NCBI GenBank assembly: GCA_039707655.1
Contig: CM077666.1
Coordinates: 307,422,166-307,486,165, forward strand
Length of the DNA: 64,000 nt
Reading direction: 5' to 3'
Source: Elymus sibiricus
Lineage: Eukaryota > Streptophyta > Magnoliopsida > Poales > Poaceae
A program made the position numbers and the translations under genes. How positions within the stretch are numbered: the stretch's first letter is position 1; every line of letters starts with the position of its first letter. This document shows positions 1 through 11,069 of the stretch, in pieces. Below the pieces are notes generated by a model that was not told the origin of the DNA, did no database searches, and worked only from the letters and a program-made list of their open reading frames with translations.

Positions 1-642
1 TTTAGTATGTTTGAGATGCTTTGTACTCCTGATGAACTTTTATAATAGATCTGGTCATTTAAAAAAAAGGTAGCATATATTGTAGTATGTTCAAAAGCAG
101 AACAAAGATTGATGGCCTTACAATTTTTTTTGCAAACGCTAAGATCATGAATTCAAAATTTTGATTCCACTTTATGTTGAAAACAAATATAGTTCAAGCT
201 CTAGCTAACGATTCGGAATGTAAATTGTGCATGTGTTTATACGTATAGCTTGGTTATCAAACAAAATGTATGGTGTTCCCCCATTTAGATGTGCACTGCA
301 AAAGCCACGCATTACGTCAAATTCAAACTACCGAGTCCATGGATGTAATGTGGTCAAACAGTACCATCGATATCTCAAAGTCAAAAGAGTTCGAGCTTGC
401 TCGTTCGAGTAGTATATATATATCTTCAGCCGTGTGGTTGTTCAATGAATGGAGGGTCGGGGACCACAAGTGAACAATACTAGTACGTACAGAGTGCGAC
501 CTGGACGCCGTGGAGTTTCTTTTCTTTAATGTTTAAACACGTACACAAATTGAAACGATTGTTGTGGAGAGAAAAAGAAAAACACTCCAATCTATATATA
601 TATAGACAGGAGCCTCAATGCTTGCCTTACTAGGGTTGCTCT
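1..642. other. Unannotated AT-rich flank
   Basis: No coding region, RNA gene or repeat boundary could be supported here. The stretch is AT-rich and has short TA dinucleotide runs near 413-423 and 593-604. It is the sequence into which the CACTA element starting at 643 appears to have inserted. The last three bases, TCT, match the three bases after the right end of that element. Confidence 0.5.
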
Positions 643-1260
643 CACTGGTACCGTTACGTGCTATACAAACGGTTTTTACCACCTTTCCGCGACACAGTTT
701 TAAACCGTCGCCTTGCCTGTGTGTGCGATAGGGGGGTCCTTCCCACACGAACCAGAAACCGTCCCCGATAGGGCGACCCGCTGCTGACGATTTTCATAAA
801 CTAATCGTATGCGAAGTCGTGGCACTACGTTTCTCATCCGCGAGACATCCGAAACGATTTCGCAGATATCCACGTGTGCAAAAGGTGGATATCACAAACT
901 TATTTCTATCGGTCTGTTTGCGATACGTACACTATCACACACAGTTCAAAACCATAAAATGTGTGTGGTGTCTTCGCTATCGCCAACGTGTCCATTTTCC
1001 TAAGTGTGTGCGATAGGTATACCTATAACACACGGTCTGCAAATGTGAACTGTCTTCTTTTTATCCGATATTACACACGCATACAGGTTTGAAACGTTTC
1101 TGGTATTACCAGGAATCGCACACGCGCATATTACGGAAACGTGTGCGATACTTATGGCAATCTTACACGCGTATAAGGATAAACCGTGCGTTCGGGGGCT
1201 GAGTATCGCATACGTTTTCCGTGAAAGAACAGTGTGTTCATTATTTTACCATCGGACACG
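643..1260 (+). repeat. Left subterminal repeats of the CACTA element
   Basis: Copies of GTGTGCGATA and relatives recur near 720, 1007 and 1140, with reverse copies near 1110 and 1208. Dense short subterminal repeats like these are typical of CACTA elements, where they bind the TNPA-like protein. Confidence 0.55.
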
Positions 1261-1499
1261 CTGTTTTCTTTCTAATCATGTGTACAGTGTTTTAATCCCT
1301 GCTGTTTAATTTTATTTTTTCCTATAATTTATAATTCGAATTGGAATATTTCGAATTTTAAATTATGAAGTGTGGAATTTAAATATTTCGTATTCTCATC
1401 ACAATAGTTCAACAACCAATCCATAAATCAAAATCTCAGTACAATGTGTTCAGTAATTACAGAATTAGGCAGCAGATTAACTATGAAGAACCACAATAT

Positions 1500-3662
1500 T
1501 TAGAGGCGGTAAAGGTGAAGAGAGAAGTGTAAATCATTTTGGCTGCCGATAGTGTTGAAGAAGCGGAATGCCCATAATGTGCCCTCCTCCATGGCAAAGG
1601 CGCGCACAACTTTTGTCCAACCCCTTGTGACGATCGCCCGCCCATCCATCACCGCCTTCAGGAAGACTTCTAGACCATTATCATGGTAGTATGAATTATA
1701 TACTTTAACCTTAGTTGCCTCAACTCCGGTCATGTAGTTTGCAAGGTAATCATGAGTAAAATGCTTTGGAAACCACTGAAAAGAGAAAACTTTCAGAAAT
1801 TCTTGTCTAATAGAGTAACCCGTTGTGGGCAGGGGAAAAAGGCAACAGATTACTTACCATCCTAAAGTTCACTATTGTCTTGGATAAAGTGTAAATAAAG
1901 AGTTTAATTCACATAACCCGTCTATTTCACCTAACAATCTTTCTTAGTTTCCTCACCTGACGCTTGTTCATGAATATCTCATTGCCCCATACGCAAAAGG
2001 GGTCAAAGCGTGGATCAATACCGCTGATATATGTACCTACAAGCAACCACTAAATGTTAGAAGCTAAACTTCAATTGCACAAATGATGTAAAATACTGTA
2101 AGACATGTGATGCAACTAACCTCGATGGCAAACAACAGCATCGCTCGTTGCGGCCCTGTGTAAGTACATGGAAAGGCATGTTAACTACATCCACCAAAAA
2201 TAGCAAATGGTAATAAAATGACAGCATCTCTAGTGATATCTCCATTGCAAAGAGTAGCACGGTAGTAAAGGGACGGATTAAAAAATGGATAGAACTGTTT
2301 GCTACAACAGGCTTAACAGCAACCTAAGTCAGCCACTGTAAGTTTCTAGCTGGTATTGGTGAAATTGAACTGGACAGTTCATACTTGAACATCACAGTGT
2401 ACATTACTGAAATAAACAAGTCATGTGTTAAGTATAGACAACCTAATATATCCATTGAAACTGGTACTGATGAAATTGAAATTGACTGAGTTAAACATCG
2501 CAAGGCAAGTGCTGCTAGAGCAGAGAATGGCCCAGTTGTCTATAAAAATGTAGGGGAAATAGCTAAGAATGGTTAGGCGTGTTTACTACAACAGGCTTAA
2601 TACATCAACCATATAAAACATAGCCATTGCAACTGGTATTGGTAAAATTGAACTGGACAGTTCCTACTTGGTAAATCTCGAGGGGTAGTTGGTGGGGCAC
2701 TTCATCTGGTCCAGAGCCCGCCCCAAGTCGGCGGTGGTGGAGGCGAGGTGTTCCACTGGGTTGAAGCGTGGATCAGTGCCGCTGACTTGTGTACCTACAA
2801 GAAGCAAGTAAATGCTACAAGTTAAACTGCAATTGCAGAAATGATGTAAAGTACTATAAGACATTGGGATGGAACTAACCTCGACGGTAAACAACAACAT
2901 TTCCCATTGTGGCCCTGTGTAAGTACATGGAAAGGCATGTTAACTACAACAGGGTTGACATCCACCAAAAATAGAAAATGGTAATAAAACGACAACATCT
3001 GTAGTGATATCTTCATTGCGAAGAGTAGCACAGTAGTAAAGGGACAGATTAGAAAATGGATAGAACTGTTTGCCACAACTGGCTTAACAGCAACCTAAGT
3101 CAGGCATTGTAAGTTTCTAGCTGGTATTGGTGAAATTGAACTGGGCAGTTCATACTTGAACATCACAGTGTACATTACTGAAATAAACAAGGCATGTGTT
3201 AAGTACAGACAACCTAATATATCCATTGAAACTGGTACTGATGAAATTGAAATTGACAGAGTTAAACATCGCAAGGCAAGTGCTGCTAGAGCAGAGAATG
3301 GCCCAGTTGTCTATAAAAAGGCAGGGGAAATAGCTAAGAATGGTTAGGCGTGTTTACTACAACAGGCTTAATACATCAACCATACAAAACATAGCCATTG
3401 CAACTGGTATTGGTAAAATTGAACTGGGCAGTTCGTACTTGGTAAATCCCGAGGGGTAGTTGCTGGGGCACTTCATCTGGGCCAGATCCCGCACCAAGTC
3501 GGCGGCGGCGGAGGCGAGGTGTTCCTTCGGGTCGACACGCACAGCAGACACCGCGCCATCGACCGCCTTCAGCTCCTCGACCTCCATCGTTAGGCTTACG
3601 CGGTGATGCTCTGGAGTAGGGGGTGGGGATTTGGAGGCATGAGGATGTTTCGCAGGCGCCAT
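1500..3662 (-). pseudogene. B3-domain-like gene fragment, multi-exon, inside the CACTA element
   Basis: Readable exons on the minus strand are 3439-3662 (ATG at 3662, donor CAA|GTACG), about 2663-2796 (acceptor TGTAG), 1957-2036 (donor CAG|GTGAGG) and 1500-1775 (acceptor TTTTCAG). Joining the last two keeps the frame and gives NEIFMNKRQ followed by WFPKHFTHDYLAN and then RAIVTRGWTKVVRAFAMEEG. That pattern resembles plant B3 DNA-binding domains, which have a Pro-Lys-x-Phe near the start and a Gly-Trp followed by a Gly-Asp-like turn near the end. The second exon is a hybrid made by a 0.77-kb tandem duplication. The likely ancestor was a nuclear DNA-binding protein, and this copy is probably a captured, non-functional fragment. 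The B3 assignment is by eye and moderate. The exon structure is better supported. Confidence 0.5.
1998..3525 (-). repeat. Tandem duplication of about 0.77 kb (two copies)
   Basis: Sequence at about 1998-2754 recurs at about 2757-3525 with offsets of 758-771 bp. For example, the block beginning ACATTACTGAAATAAAC near 2401 recurs at 3172. The duplication lies across exons of the B3-like gene. Confidence 0.85.
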
Positions 3663-4270
3663 CTAAGCAATCAGGCCGTGGCGGTGATGGAGATCGGTGG
3701 GTCACCTGACTGGATCGACGAGGCTCGGGCAGAACGTAGATGTGGTTGAAGCTATTGTTGCGGCGGCGGCGGTTTGAGCTGCCGGGAGAGGGGGGGATAC
3801 TTCAGAAATATGATGGTTGGGGATGGGTTTGGGGGGGGGTAAATTCTGAAATCCCGCGCTTACTAAAAATTTCGCTGCAAAACTCGAAACTTACGCGGGC
3901 GAAACACACAACGCAGACGAAGTGTATAATTTACTCATGTGCGAGAAAGGAGAAAATTGGCGGATCCCGTATTCAAAAAATTGTACACGTGGAGTTAATT
4001 AAATCACTCACGGGCGGTCGTGATGGTACGTGTGCGGTGTTTTCTAACTGACTTATGGATCAGTAACGCACACGGTACGCCATAGCAACCGTGTGTTTTG
4101 TGGTCTTCTAAGAATTAAAATATCTATCAGCATGTAGTGTCGTAACCTGCGAATTTGAAAATATCTTTCATTGTAGTAGGGCTATCAACGTACATGAACG
4201 AGGCGAAGTTGACACTCAAAGAACAATCATAATTAATTAAACAAACATATGGGCGACACACACACACTAA

Positions 4271-4663
4271 CTACTTCTTGCATGCTGGCCAGACGCAGAC
4301 GCTGTCGTTCTCCTTCCCGGCCTTGTCGGCGGCAGCCCACCGTGCTTGGATCTCCGCCCGGCTCTCCTCAGCAGCGCGTGCAGCCGCTTCTTTCTTGCGG
4401 TGGCGGGACTCTCTTCTCTTGAGTGCTTTCTGCCTTTTCCGCTCCTTCTGTGCGGCTTTAGCCTCCTCTTGCTCCACCGCCCATTCGGCCATGGCAGCTT
4501 CAAAGTCCACCCACGTAGGTGTGCGGTCGCGGGCGGCGATGAACTCGACGCGGCGGGATGACATCGCTTCCTTACCAGTTAGTGTGCGGTCACGGGCGGC
4601 GATGAACTCGGCACGCCGGGATGCCATCGCTTCCTTACCAGTTAGTCTGCGGCACGGTGGCAT
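4271..4663 (-). CDS. Hypothetical 130-residue charged protein
   Basis: This is an open frame on the minus strand from ATG at 4663. The N-terminus has a duplicated 21-residue block (LTGKEAM..RR.EFIAARDRT twice), followed by WVDFEAAMAEWAVEQ. A Lys/Arg/Glu/Ala-rich stretch then probably forms a helix or coiled coil. No known domain was recognised. The ORF lies inside the CACTA element, so it may be a captured gene piece or an accessory ORF. An overlapping plus-strand frame (4278-4691) is judged to be its shadow, because the minus-strand protein has the internal repeat and amphipathic pattern. Confidence 0.35.
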   Translation of the reverse strand: MPPCRRLTGKEAMASRRAEFIAARDRTLTGKEAMSSRRVEFIAARDRTPTWVDFEAAMAEWAVEQEEAKAAQKERKRQKALKRRESRHRKKEAAARAAEESRAEIQARWAAADKAGKENDSVCVWPACKK

Positions 4664-4754
4664 GGACGGCGACGCTTGGAGAGAGCTCTAGGACGGAGTG
4701 GCCGGACAACCGTACGTAGTGTGGTGGTTTTTTAGAGCACTCGAGATCTGATTG

Positions 4755-5080
4755 CCTATGAGAACCGTGTGCGCTAACCCTATTGTGTGTTGCGTTCTGA
4801 TTGGCCGGAACCCCAGCCACGCGGATCGCGCGTGTGCACCGTAGGATGCACCGCGATCGAACGGCAATCCACATCCCTCCAAACTCACCCATGTAGCTGT
4901 AGCTGGGATTTGACTTATATGCGCTAATTGTCAGGTAAATGCTATAAAGTGCTTTAGTATATCAAACGAGTCCTGAAATGCGCAAAAAATTCAAATCTAG
5001 CGGCTGATGGTGCTTATGCACCGTGTAAATAGTTTGGATGCGAAACGATAAACTCACAGTAAATTAAAGTCCAAATTGCC
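4755..5080 (+). repeat. Direct repeat, left copy, flanking the 505-bp array
   Basis: About 325 bp containing GATCGCGCGTGTGCACCG and CTGGGATTTGACTTATATG. It recurs almost unchanged at about 6920-7245 in the same orientation. Confidence 0.85.
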
Positions 5081-6893
5081 ACACATGTCCTTGAAATCTC
5101 TCCCATTCCTCGTAAAAGGCATGCAAAATTACTAAACACCACAAGCATGATTTTCCAAACTGTTTTTTTTGCACTTTTTCATGGACCGATTGTGCGAAGT
5201 TGAATTATGTGCATTAATGCCTAGAAAATGCACATAATTGCCCAAATATAGTAAATTAGACCGGAAAAGTGCCAAATTTGAACACGGTGCATGACAGGGT
5301 CTATGTTGATCGTAGAAAAAAATTCTAGGACAAATGACGAAGGAACTTTGGATTCCCCTTCAAACTTGGTGATTTCCCTCTCGAAACCACCAAAACTTCC
5401 TTTTGTGATGGTTCGGTTTATGAAGAGCGTGTACAACTAGGTTAGACGAACCTTCTCAAAAAATTACCACGCTTTACTGAGGTCATACCATGGCACCATG
5501 TCAGGTATCATCTTTTTTAGGCATATTTTTCAATTTTCTAGAGTTGAAAAACCAATAAATGACACGTTTGTGGTTGACTCTTGGGACACATGTCCTTGAA
5601 ATCTCCCACCATTCCTCGTAAAAGGCATGCTAATTTAGTAAATACCACAAGCATGATTTTCCAAAAGGAATTTGTGAACTTTTCCATGGACTGATTGTGC
5701 GAAATTGAATTATGTGCATTAATGCCTAGAAAATGCACATAACTGCCCAAATATACTAAATTAGCCCGGAAAATTGCCAAATTTGAACACGGTGCATTAT
5801 AGGGTGTTTGTTGATCGTACAAAAAACTCAAGGACAAACGACGAAGGAAGTTTGAATTCCCCTTCAAACTTGGTGATTTCCCTCTCGAAACCACGAAACT
5901 GCCTTTTGTGATGGTTCGGTTTATGAAGAGCGTGTACAACGACATTAGCCAAACCTTCTAAAAAAAGTACCACGCTTTTCTAAGGTCATACCATGGCACC
6001 ATGCCAGGTATCATCTTTTTCAGGCATGTTTTTCAATTTTGTAGAGTCGAAAAACCAATAAACGACACGTTTGTGGTTGACTCTTGCCACACATGTCCTT
6101 GAAATCTCTCCCCATTCCTCGTAAAAGGCATGCAAATTTAGTAAACACCAGAAGCATGATTTTCCAAACCGTTTTGGTGCACTTTTTGATGGACCGATTG
6201 TGTGAAATTGAATTATGTGCATTAATGCCTAGAAAATGCACATAACTGCCCAAATATAGCAAATTAGCCCGGAAAAGTGCCAAATTTGAACACGGTGCAT
6301 TATAGGGTGTATGTTGATCGTGGAAAAAAACTCAAGGACAAACGACGAAGGAACTTTGGATTCCCCTTCAAACTTGGTGATTTCCCTCTCAAAACCACCA
6401 AAACTTCCTTTTGTGATGGTTCGGTTTACGAAGAGCGTGTACAACGACATTAGCCGAACCCTCTCAAAAAATTACCACGCTTTGTTGAGGTCATACCATG
6501 GCACCATGCCAGTTATCATCTTTTTCAGGCATGTTTTTCAATTTTGTAGAGTCGAAAAACCAATAAACGACACGTTTGTGGTTGACTCTTGCGACACATA
6601 TCATCGAAATCTCTCCCCATTCCCTTGTAAAAGGCATGGAAATTTAGTAATACCACAAGCTTCATTTTTCATACTGTTATTGTGCACCTTTTCGTGCACC
6701 TATATATCGTGCCAATTTGAATTATGTGCATAAATGCCTAGAAAATGCAAATAATGGCCCAAATATGGTAAATTAGCCCGGAAAAGTGCCAAATTTGAAC
6801 ACGGTGCGTTCTAGGGTCTATGTAGATCGTAGAAAAAAAACAAGGGCGGACGACCAAGGAAAATTGGATTCCCTTGAAATCCTCGTGATTTAT
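5081..6893 (+). repeat. Tandem array of a ~505-bp unit, about 3.6 copies
   Basis: The phrase ACACATGTCCTTGAAATC starts copies at 5081, 5586 and 6089, and a diverged form starts at 6594. This gives periods of 505, 503 and 505 bp. The last copy stops near 6893. All long ORFs here arise from the repeat and are not credible genes. The array lies inside the CACTA element, between the two direct repeats. Confidence 0.9.
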
Positions 6894-6919
6894 TATCGCA
6901 CACGGTTCATTTTCGCTGC

Positions 6920-7245
6920 TTATGAAAGCCGTGTGGGATGACTCTATCGTGCGATGCATTCTGATTGGCCGGACACCCAGCCACGCGGATCGCGCGTGTG
7001 CACCGTAGGATGCACCGCGATCGAACGGCAATCCACATCCCTCCCATCACACCCGTGTAGCTGTAGCTGGGATTTGACTTATATGCGCTAAATGTTAGGT
7101 AAATGCTATAAAGTGCTTAAGTACATCACACGAGTCCTGAAATACACAAAAAATTCAAATCTAGCGGCTGATGGTGCTTGCGCACCGTGTAAATAGTTTG
7201 GACGCGAAATAATGAAGTCACCGTAATTCAAGTCCAAAGTGCCAG
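6920..7245 (+). repeat. Direct repeat, right copy, flanking the 505-bp array
   Basis: This is the counterpart of 4755-5080. Array plus one flank forms a larger unit of about 2.17 kb. Confidence 0.85.
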
Positions 7246-7369
7246 CCCATACAATTGGCATATTTGACATGCATGAACAAATAATCAATCGAGCATATAT
7301 ATGCTCAAATTGGTCCAGTGCCTAGTTCGAGGAGTAATTTACAAACCATTATTAGCTCCCTAATTTACA

Positions 7370-7969
7370 TCAATATAACAAACCACCTTGATCGATCGAC
7401 GCTGGGGCAGCCTCGACATCGGTGATCGCCGGTACTGCCTCGGGCGCAGCTCTCACCAGGGCTGCCGCGACCGCCGGCTATGCGTACATCGCCCCGGAGG
7501 CCAACGAGATGTTGGCTCTCGCCAGGGCTGCCGTCACTGCCCCCAAGCCTGCACCGGCGATGCCCGGCACTGCGCCCTCCTCCATCTCGGACATAAGTCT
7601 GCGCCTCGTGCGGCGGCCGCCACTGCCGCAGTTGTCCTTGCGTCATCGCGGTTCCTGCTCCGCCGCCCGCACCATCCGCCGCACTCTGTGCCGAGCCCGC
7701 AGTATCACGCGCTGGCGATCCCTAGCCGCTTTTAGGATGACCCTGGCTAACCTGGTGGCTTGCTCGTACCCCGTTTCCTGCCTCATCTGGCTGTCGTCGG
7801 GAGAGGCGGCAGCATGGCCGTCGCCCGCAAAGCCGACCATCGCGCCGGCAACCTCGATTCCGCTATCGCCCAACTCCATCCGGTCATCGGCCGTTGGGGC
7901 CGGGTATGCCGGTATGTGTGGGTAACTAGCTAGCAAGGGGATCAGTAGTGAGTCACCGCCGCCGGCCAT
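7370..7969 (-). pseudogene. Hypothetical ORF of 200 codons with two nonsense codons
   Basis: From ATG at 7969 the minus-strand frame stays readable for exactly 600 nt to a stop at 7370-7372. It is broken by TGA at 7643-7645 and TAG at 7478-7480. The first part includes a basic stretch (RLARVILKAARDRQRVILR), and after the breaks come Ala/Gly-rich repeats (AALARANISLASGAMYA, AALVRAAPEAVPAI). The frame continues sensibly across both stops without a frameshift, which suggests a decayed coding sequence rather than chance. No domain was recognised. It lies inside the CACTA element. Confidence 0.4.
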
Positions 7970-8730
7970 AGTTGTGGTTATTTATAGCTAGCTAGCAGCT
8001 GGCTAGGGGGTTGGGGATTTACAATTTACCCCTATGGTTGGCGCTTGCGCGGTAAGGCATCGCTGGAGCGCGGGAAGACTAAGTGGAGCACACAATTCCC
8101 AGCACACAACCGTACGTGGTGTCACGTGTTATCACACATGTGTTAACATAAGGAAACGTATGTGTAACTTAAAAATCATCACTCACGAGTACTCGCACCA
8201 CGCATCGTGTGCGATGCTCCTACCATCGTAAACAACTCGTTTGCATTTTCACAGGTTTTTGTACAAACACATAATCGCACACGAAACATCCAGGTCCGTA
8301 GGGCGCCTAAGAGAATTCAGATTTTTCCAAGAATTTTAGTCGCACTTTCTTAGTTAGCACCAATTGCTCGACTGTCTTTCTCTTTGTTAAAAGTGTTTTT
8401 AGTTTTTAGTTTTCCCCTCCCACATATGAGCGAACCAACTACCTCCAAAATTTAACTATGTTAGCATGCGTGCGTGGTGGAAGTGGAAAATGATAAGGAA
8501 GTGGGCAGTGATTCCACACTGGCAATTATAATAACCTAATTAATGGGATGTGTCCATTGGCAATTTGGCGCGGTCAATTTTTTCGCCTCGCCCGCTCCCT
8601 GTTCACCTTGGTTGTGCTCCTCCTCCTTCGCTCTCTGTCCTCTCTTCGCTCTCTATCGTCTCTTTCCTCTCGCAGCCCCCAAATCTGGCCTTCCACGCTC
8701 ACCTCCCCGCCTCACCCATCGGATTGCGTC

Positions 8731-9409
8731 ATGGATAATCCCCTAGATCCCAGCATCCCGCGGGCTTCTCTCTCGCTACGGCCCGCGGCACTGCCGCCAT
8801 TGAGCGAAACCCATGTATCTATCAGAGGGGATCCATTGCTCTAGATTCACAGATCGGTGCTTCCAGAGGATATGCCGGGGCTGCGTTGGAGGTGGTGGGC
8901 AGCAAGGGCAAATTTGATCGAGGAAGCGAGGCATCGATTGGAGACATGTTCGAAGGAGCTGCGCATGGCGAGGCACAAGGCGGAGGCGGAAGTCGATCTC
9001 AGGGTAGAGATGCTGAGGGATGTCAGCATCTGGCAGCGTCGCGCTAACTTGGAGCTGATGCTAATGGCAGAGATCATATTCACGGAGTTGACTGCAGAGG
9101 AGAGAACGCACATGCCTGCGGAATGGCATACGAACCCGGTGCGGCTGTTCAGATGGGCGGTAGAAGAAGCCAAATCGCCCAACCTGCTGCAGTGGTGGCG
9201 CTGGGCATGCATCCTAGGCGAGGTGACCTGCCCTCCTTCCTCGCCAGATACTGGATGAAGATCACCTCAAGTACGCGGCCATGGACGCATACGCATGCTA
9301 CGAGATGTACAGGCGGATCGTTGACATGAGGAAGTGCCTCCTTCCTGTAGACAATGAGGGATCAGGCCACAAGCAGAGCATTGGAGGCAAGCGTCACAAC
9401 AAGAAGTAG
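8731..9409 (+). pseudogene. Chimeric gene: unknown ORF joined to the C-terminus of a DEDDy 3'-5' exonuclease
   Basis: A CT-rich leader (about 8600-8730) precedes ATG at 8731. One frame runs to 9258 with a single in-frame TAG at 8842-8844. It encodes a basic, helical sequence (NLIEEARHRLETCSKELRMA and so on) that I do not recognise. After a possible splice acceptor (TCGCCAG, 9241-9247) a second frame (9248-9409) encodes LKYAAMDAYACYEMYRRI and ends in a Lys-rich tail. The Tyr-x3-Asp of that piece matches the Exo III motif of WRN-like DEDDy exonucleases. The same ending occurs in the pseudogene at 14923. The N-terminal exonuclease motifs are absent, so no nuclease activity is expected. How the two parts join (intron or 1-nt frameshift) is unclear. 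Confidence 0.5.
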
Positions 9410-9589
9410 TTGATATGATGATCGTTTATCCTAGTTTATTATGCATGTACTTGTTTACTTAGATGTGCAAATGCTATCTATAGTTAGTTATGTAATTGGA
9501 AGTTTAATTTGGTTATGCAATCATGTTCTTATAAGTATATATGTTGTTGTTCTGTAGACAGAGCATAGATGTTGTGCAGACACAGTTCA

Positions 9590-10181
9590 TATCACACACG
9601 AACTAAACTACAAAACCCGTCGGTGATGAATTCATCAATCGCTAACAATTATTTACCACCAACCGTTTGCCCGCAACACAGATGACTTATTCGCAGGAAT
9701 CGTCCGTGTTGTTATCCGTCTTGCCACACATTTCGGATTACTAACATGTTTGCCGCGTATCACACACACCTTGTTAAGTTGAACTGTTTTTGTTGTGTTG
9801 GGTAATCGCAAACAGTTCATCCGAGTGAACCGCATGCTGTGCATCGCACACACCATGATCTGTCTGACCGTTTCTGTTGTGTTGGGTAATCACAAACAGT
9901 TCATCCGAGTGAACTGTATGTCGTGTATCGCACACACCACGAACTGGCTGACCGTGGTTGTTGTTCTGGCTTATCGCAAACAGTTCGTATGGATCAGCTG
10001 TATGCCACGTATCGCACACGTGTCTCTAATCTGAATCATGCTTGATGTCTCCGGCATCGCAAACCGTTCGTCTTATTGGCGACGGTTTTATTACGCCACC
10101 GTTTGCGATGCATGCATCGCACACAGTTTGGTCGCGGGGTCTCTGATTCATGTGTCGCGTTAGCGGTCGCCTGCAGTAGTG
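9590..10181 (-). repeat. Right subterminal repeats of the CACTA element
   Basis: TCGCACAC-type motifs recur near 9845, 9930, 10010 and 10116, mostly opposite in orientation to the left end. Longer units of about 80-90 bp containing 'caaacagttc' and 'cgcacacacc' repeat between 9770 and 10020. The block ends in CTGCAGTAGTG, the inverted CACTA terminus. Confidence 0.6.
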
Positions 10182-11069
10182 TCTCTTCACTCTCTCATCC
10201 TCTCCAGATCTAAACAAGACAGCGTTGGCCACACTCTCTCTCTCTACTCAACATTGGTCACAGATCCGGTCAGATCCCCTCCACCGGGAAGGGGAGAAGG
10301 TGTAGCGTTTTAACGTGGTCGTCGGCAGTGAGGGAGGAGACCCACAGCTGTCGGCGCGTCCCGATCTGTGGCCCGTGCCGTTCTCTCCGACACAGTGCTG
10401 GCTCAGGAGGGCTTATGACCCCTTCTTCCTCCCTACCATATTGTGGGCAGATTCGTCCTCCCGCCGCCCTCCTAGCCAGATCCCGACGACCCTCAGGTAT
10501 AAATTCCTTCAAAACCGGCCTTGCTCTACCTACCCAGCTCCCCACGTGACTGCATGTGGATCATTTTCTACTTCCATCGGCTGTTCCAAAGCCACGTAAA
10601 TTTTTACTATTATTAGAGGTAAAGCTACTTCATGCAGTCGAATCTAGGACTTGCTCCAAACAGGGAAGAAAGGGGGGATAGTTGTAGCATGAATCTAGGA
10701 CTTGGTTCAAAGAGGAAAGAAAGGGTGGAGAGTAGTAGAGACTGGCCACTGAACCAGTCTCTTAGTTGAAAAGGGAAATAAAGGGAAAACATAGTACAAA
10801 CTGGATAAGGAACAGATCTATTATTGGTTGAAAAAGGAAAGAAAGTGGTGGCTGGGGGACAAGTCAACAGAGTATGTCCAGGACTAGATTTTCTGCCCTC
10901 ACATAGTAAAAGGTGGCTAAAGAGAACTAAATGTGGGACCAACCCAGATCTTGATTGGATGTTTGTTGGTCGTGGCAACAAACTCGGCATCACCACTTTA
11001 TGCCTCGTTGGAGGTACATGCTGCTGATGCGCCCACTGTCGCATGCCCATATACCAACTTTTTGTTGTT
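10182..11069. other. Spacer with short imperfect repeats
   Basis: No supported gene. Between about 10640 and 10900 a motif like 'ctaggacttggttcaaa' followed by 'gaggaaagaaagg' recurs four or five times at irregular 45-65 bp spacing. A TATA-like TATAAA lies at 10498, but nothing downstream of it reads as a credible gene. Confidence 0.4.

Larger units (their letters stand above)
643..10181. mobile_element. CACTA-type (DTC) transposon carrying gene fragments
   Basis: The left end reads CACTGGTACC and the right end, read inward on the minus strand, reads CACTACTGCAGG. Both are flanked by TCT (640-642 and 10182-10184), the 3-bp target duplication usual for CACTA elements. Just inside each end a GTGTGCGA/TCGCACAC motif is repeated in mirror orientation, and both ends share the blocks CGCGACACA and AAACCGTCGCC. 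The two terminal repeats match poorly beyond CACT, so the left boundary is less sure than the right. I saw no transposase (TNPA or TNPD) ORF, so the element should be non-autonomous. It holds gene-derived segments at 1500-3662, 4271-4663, 7370-7969 and 8731-9409, plus a tandem array. Confidence 0.6.

Noticed and set aside
4278..4691. 137-codon plus-strand ORF
   Set aside because: It is antisense to the more protein-like minus-strand ORF at 4271-4663. Its Ser/Leu/Phe-rich content is typical of a shadow frame.
6311..6733. 140-codon plus-strand ORF in the tandem array
   Set aside because: It is one reading of the 505-bp repeat. The other copies of the unit do not keep it open.
5081..6893. CRISPR-like regular repeat array
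   Set aside because: The unit is 505 bp with no spacers and lies inside a plant transposon. It is satellite-like.
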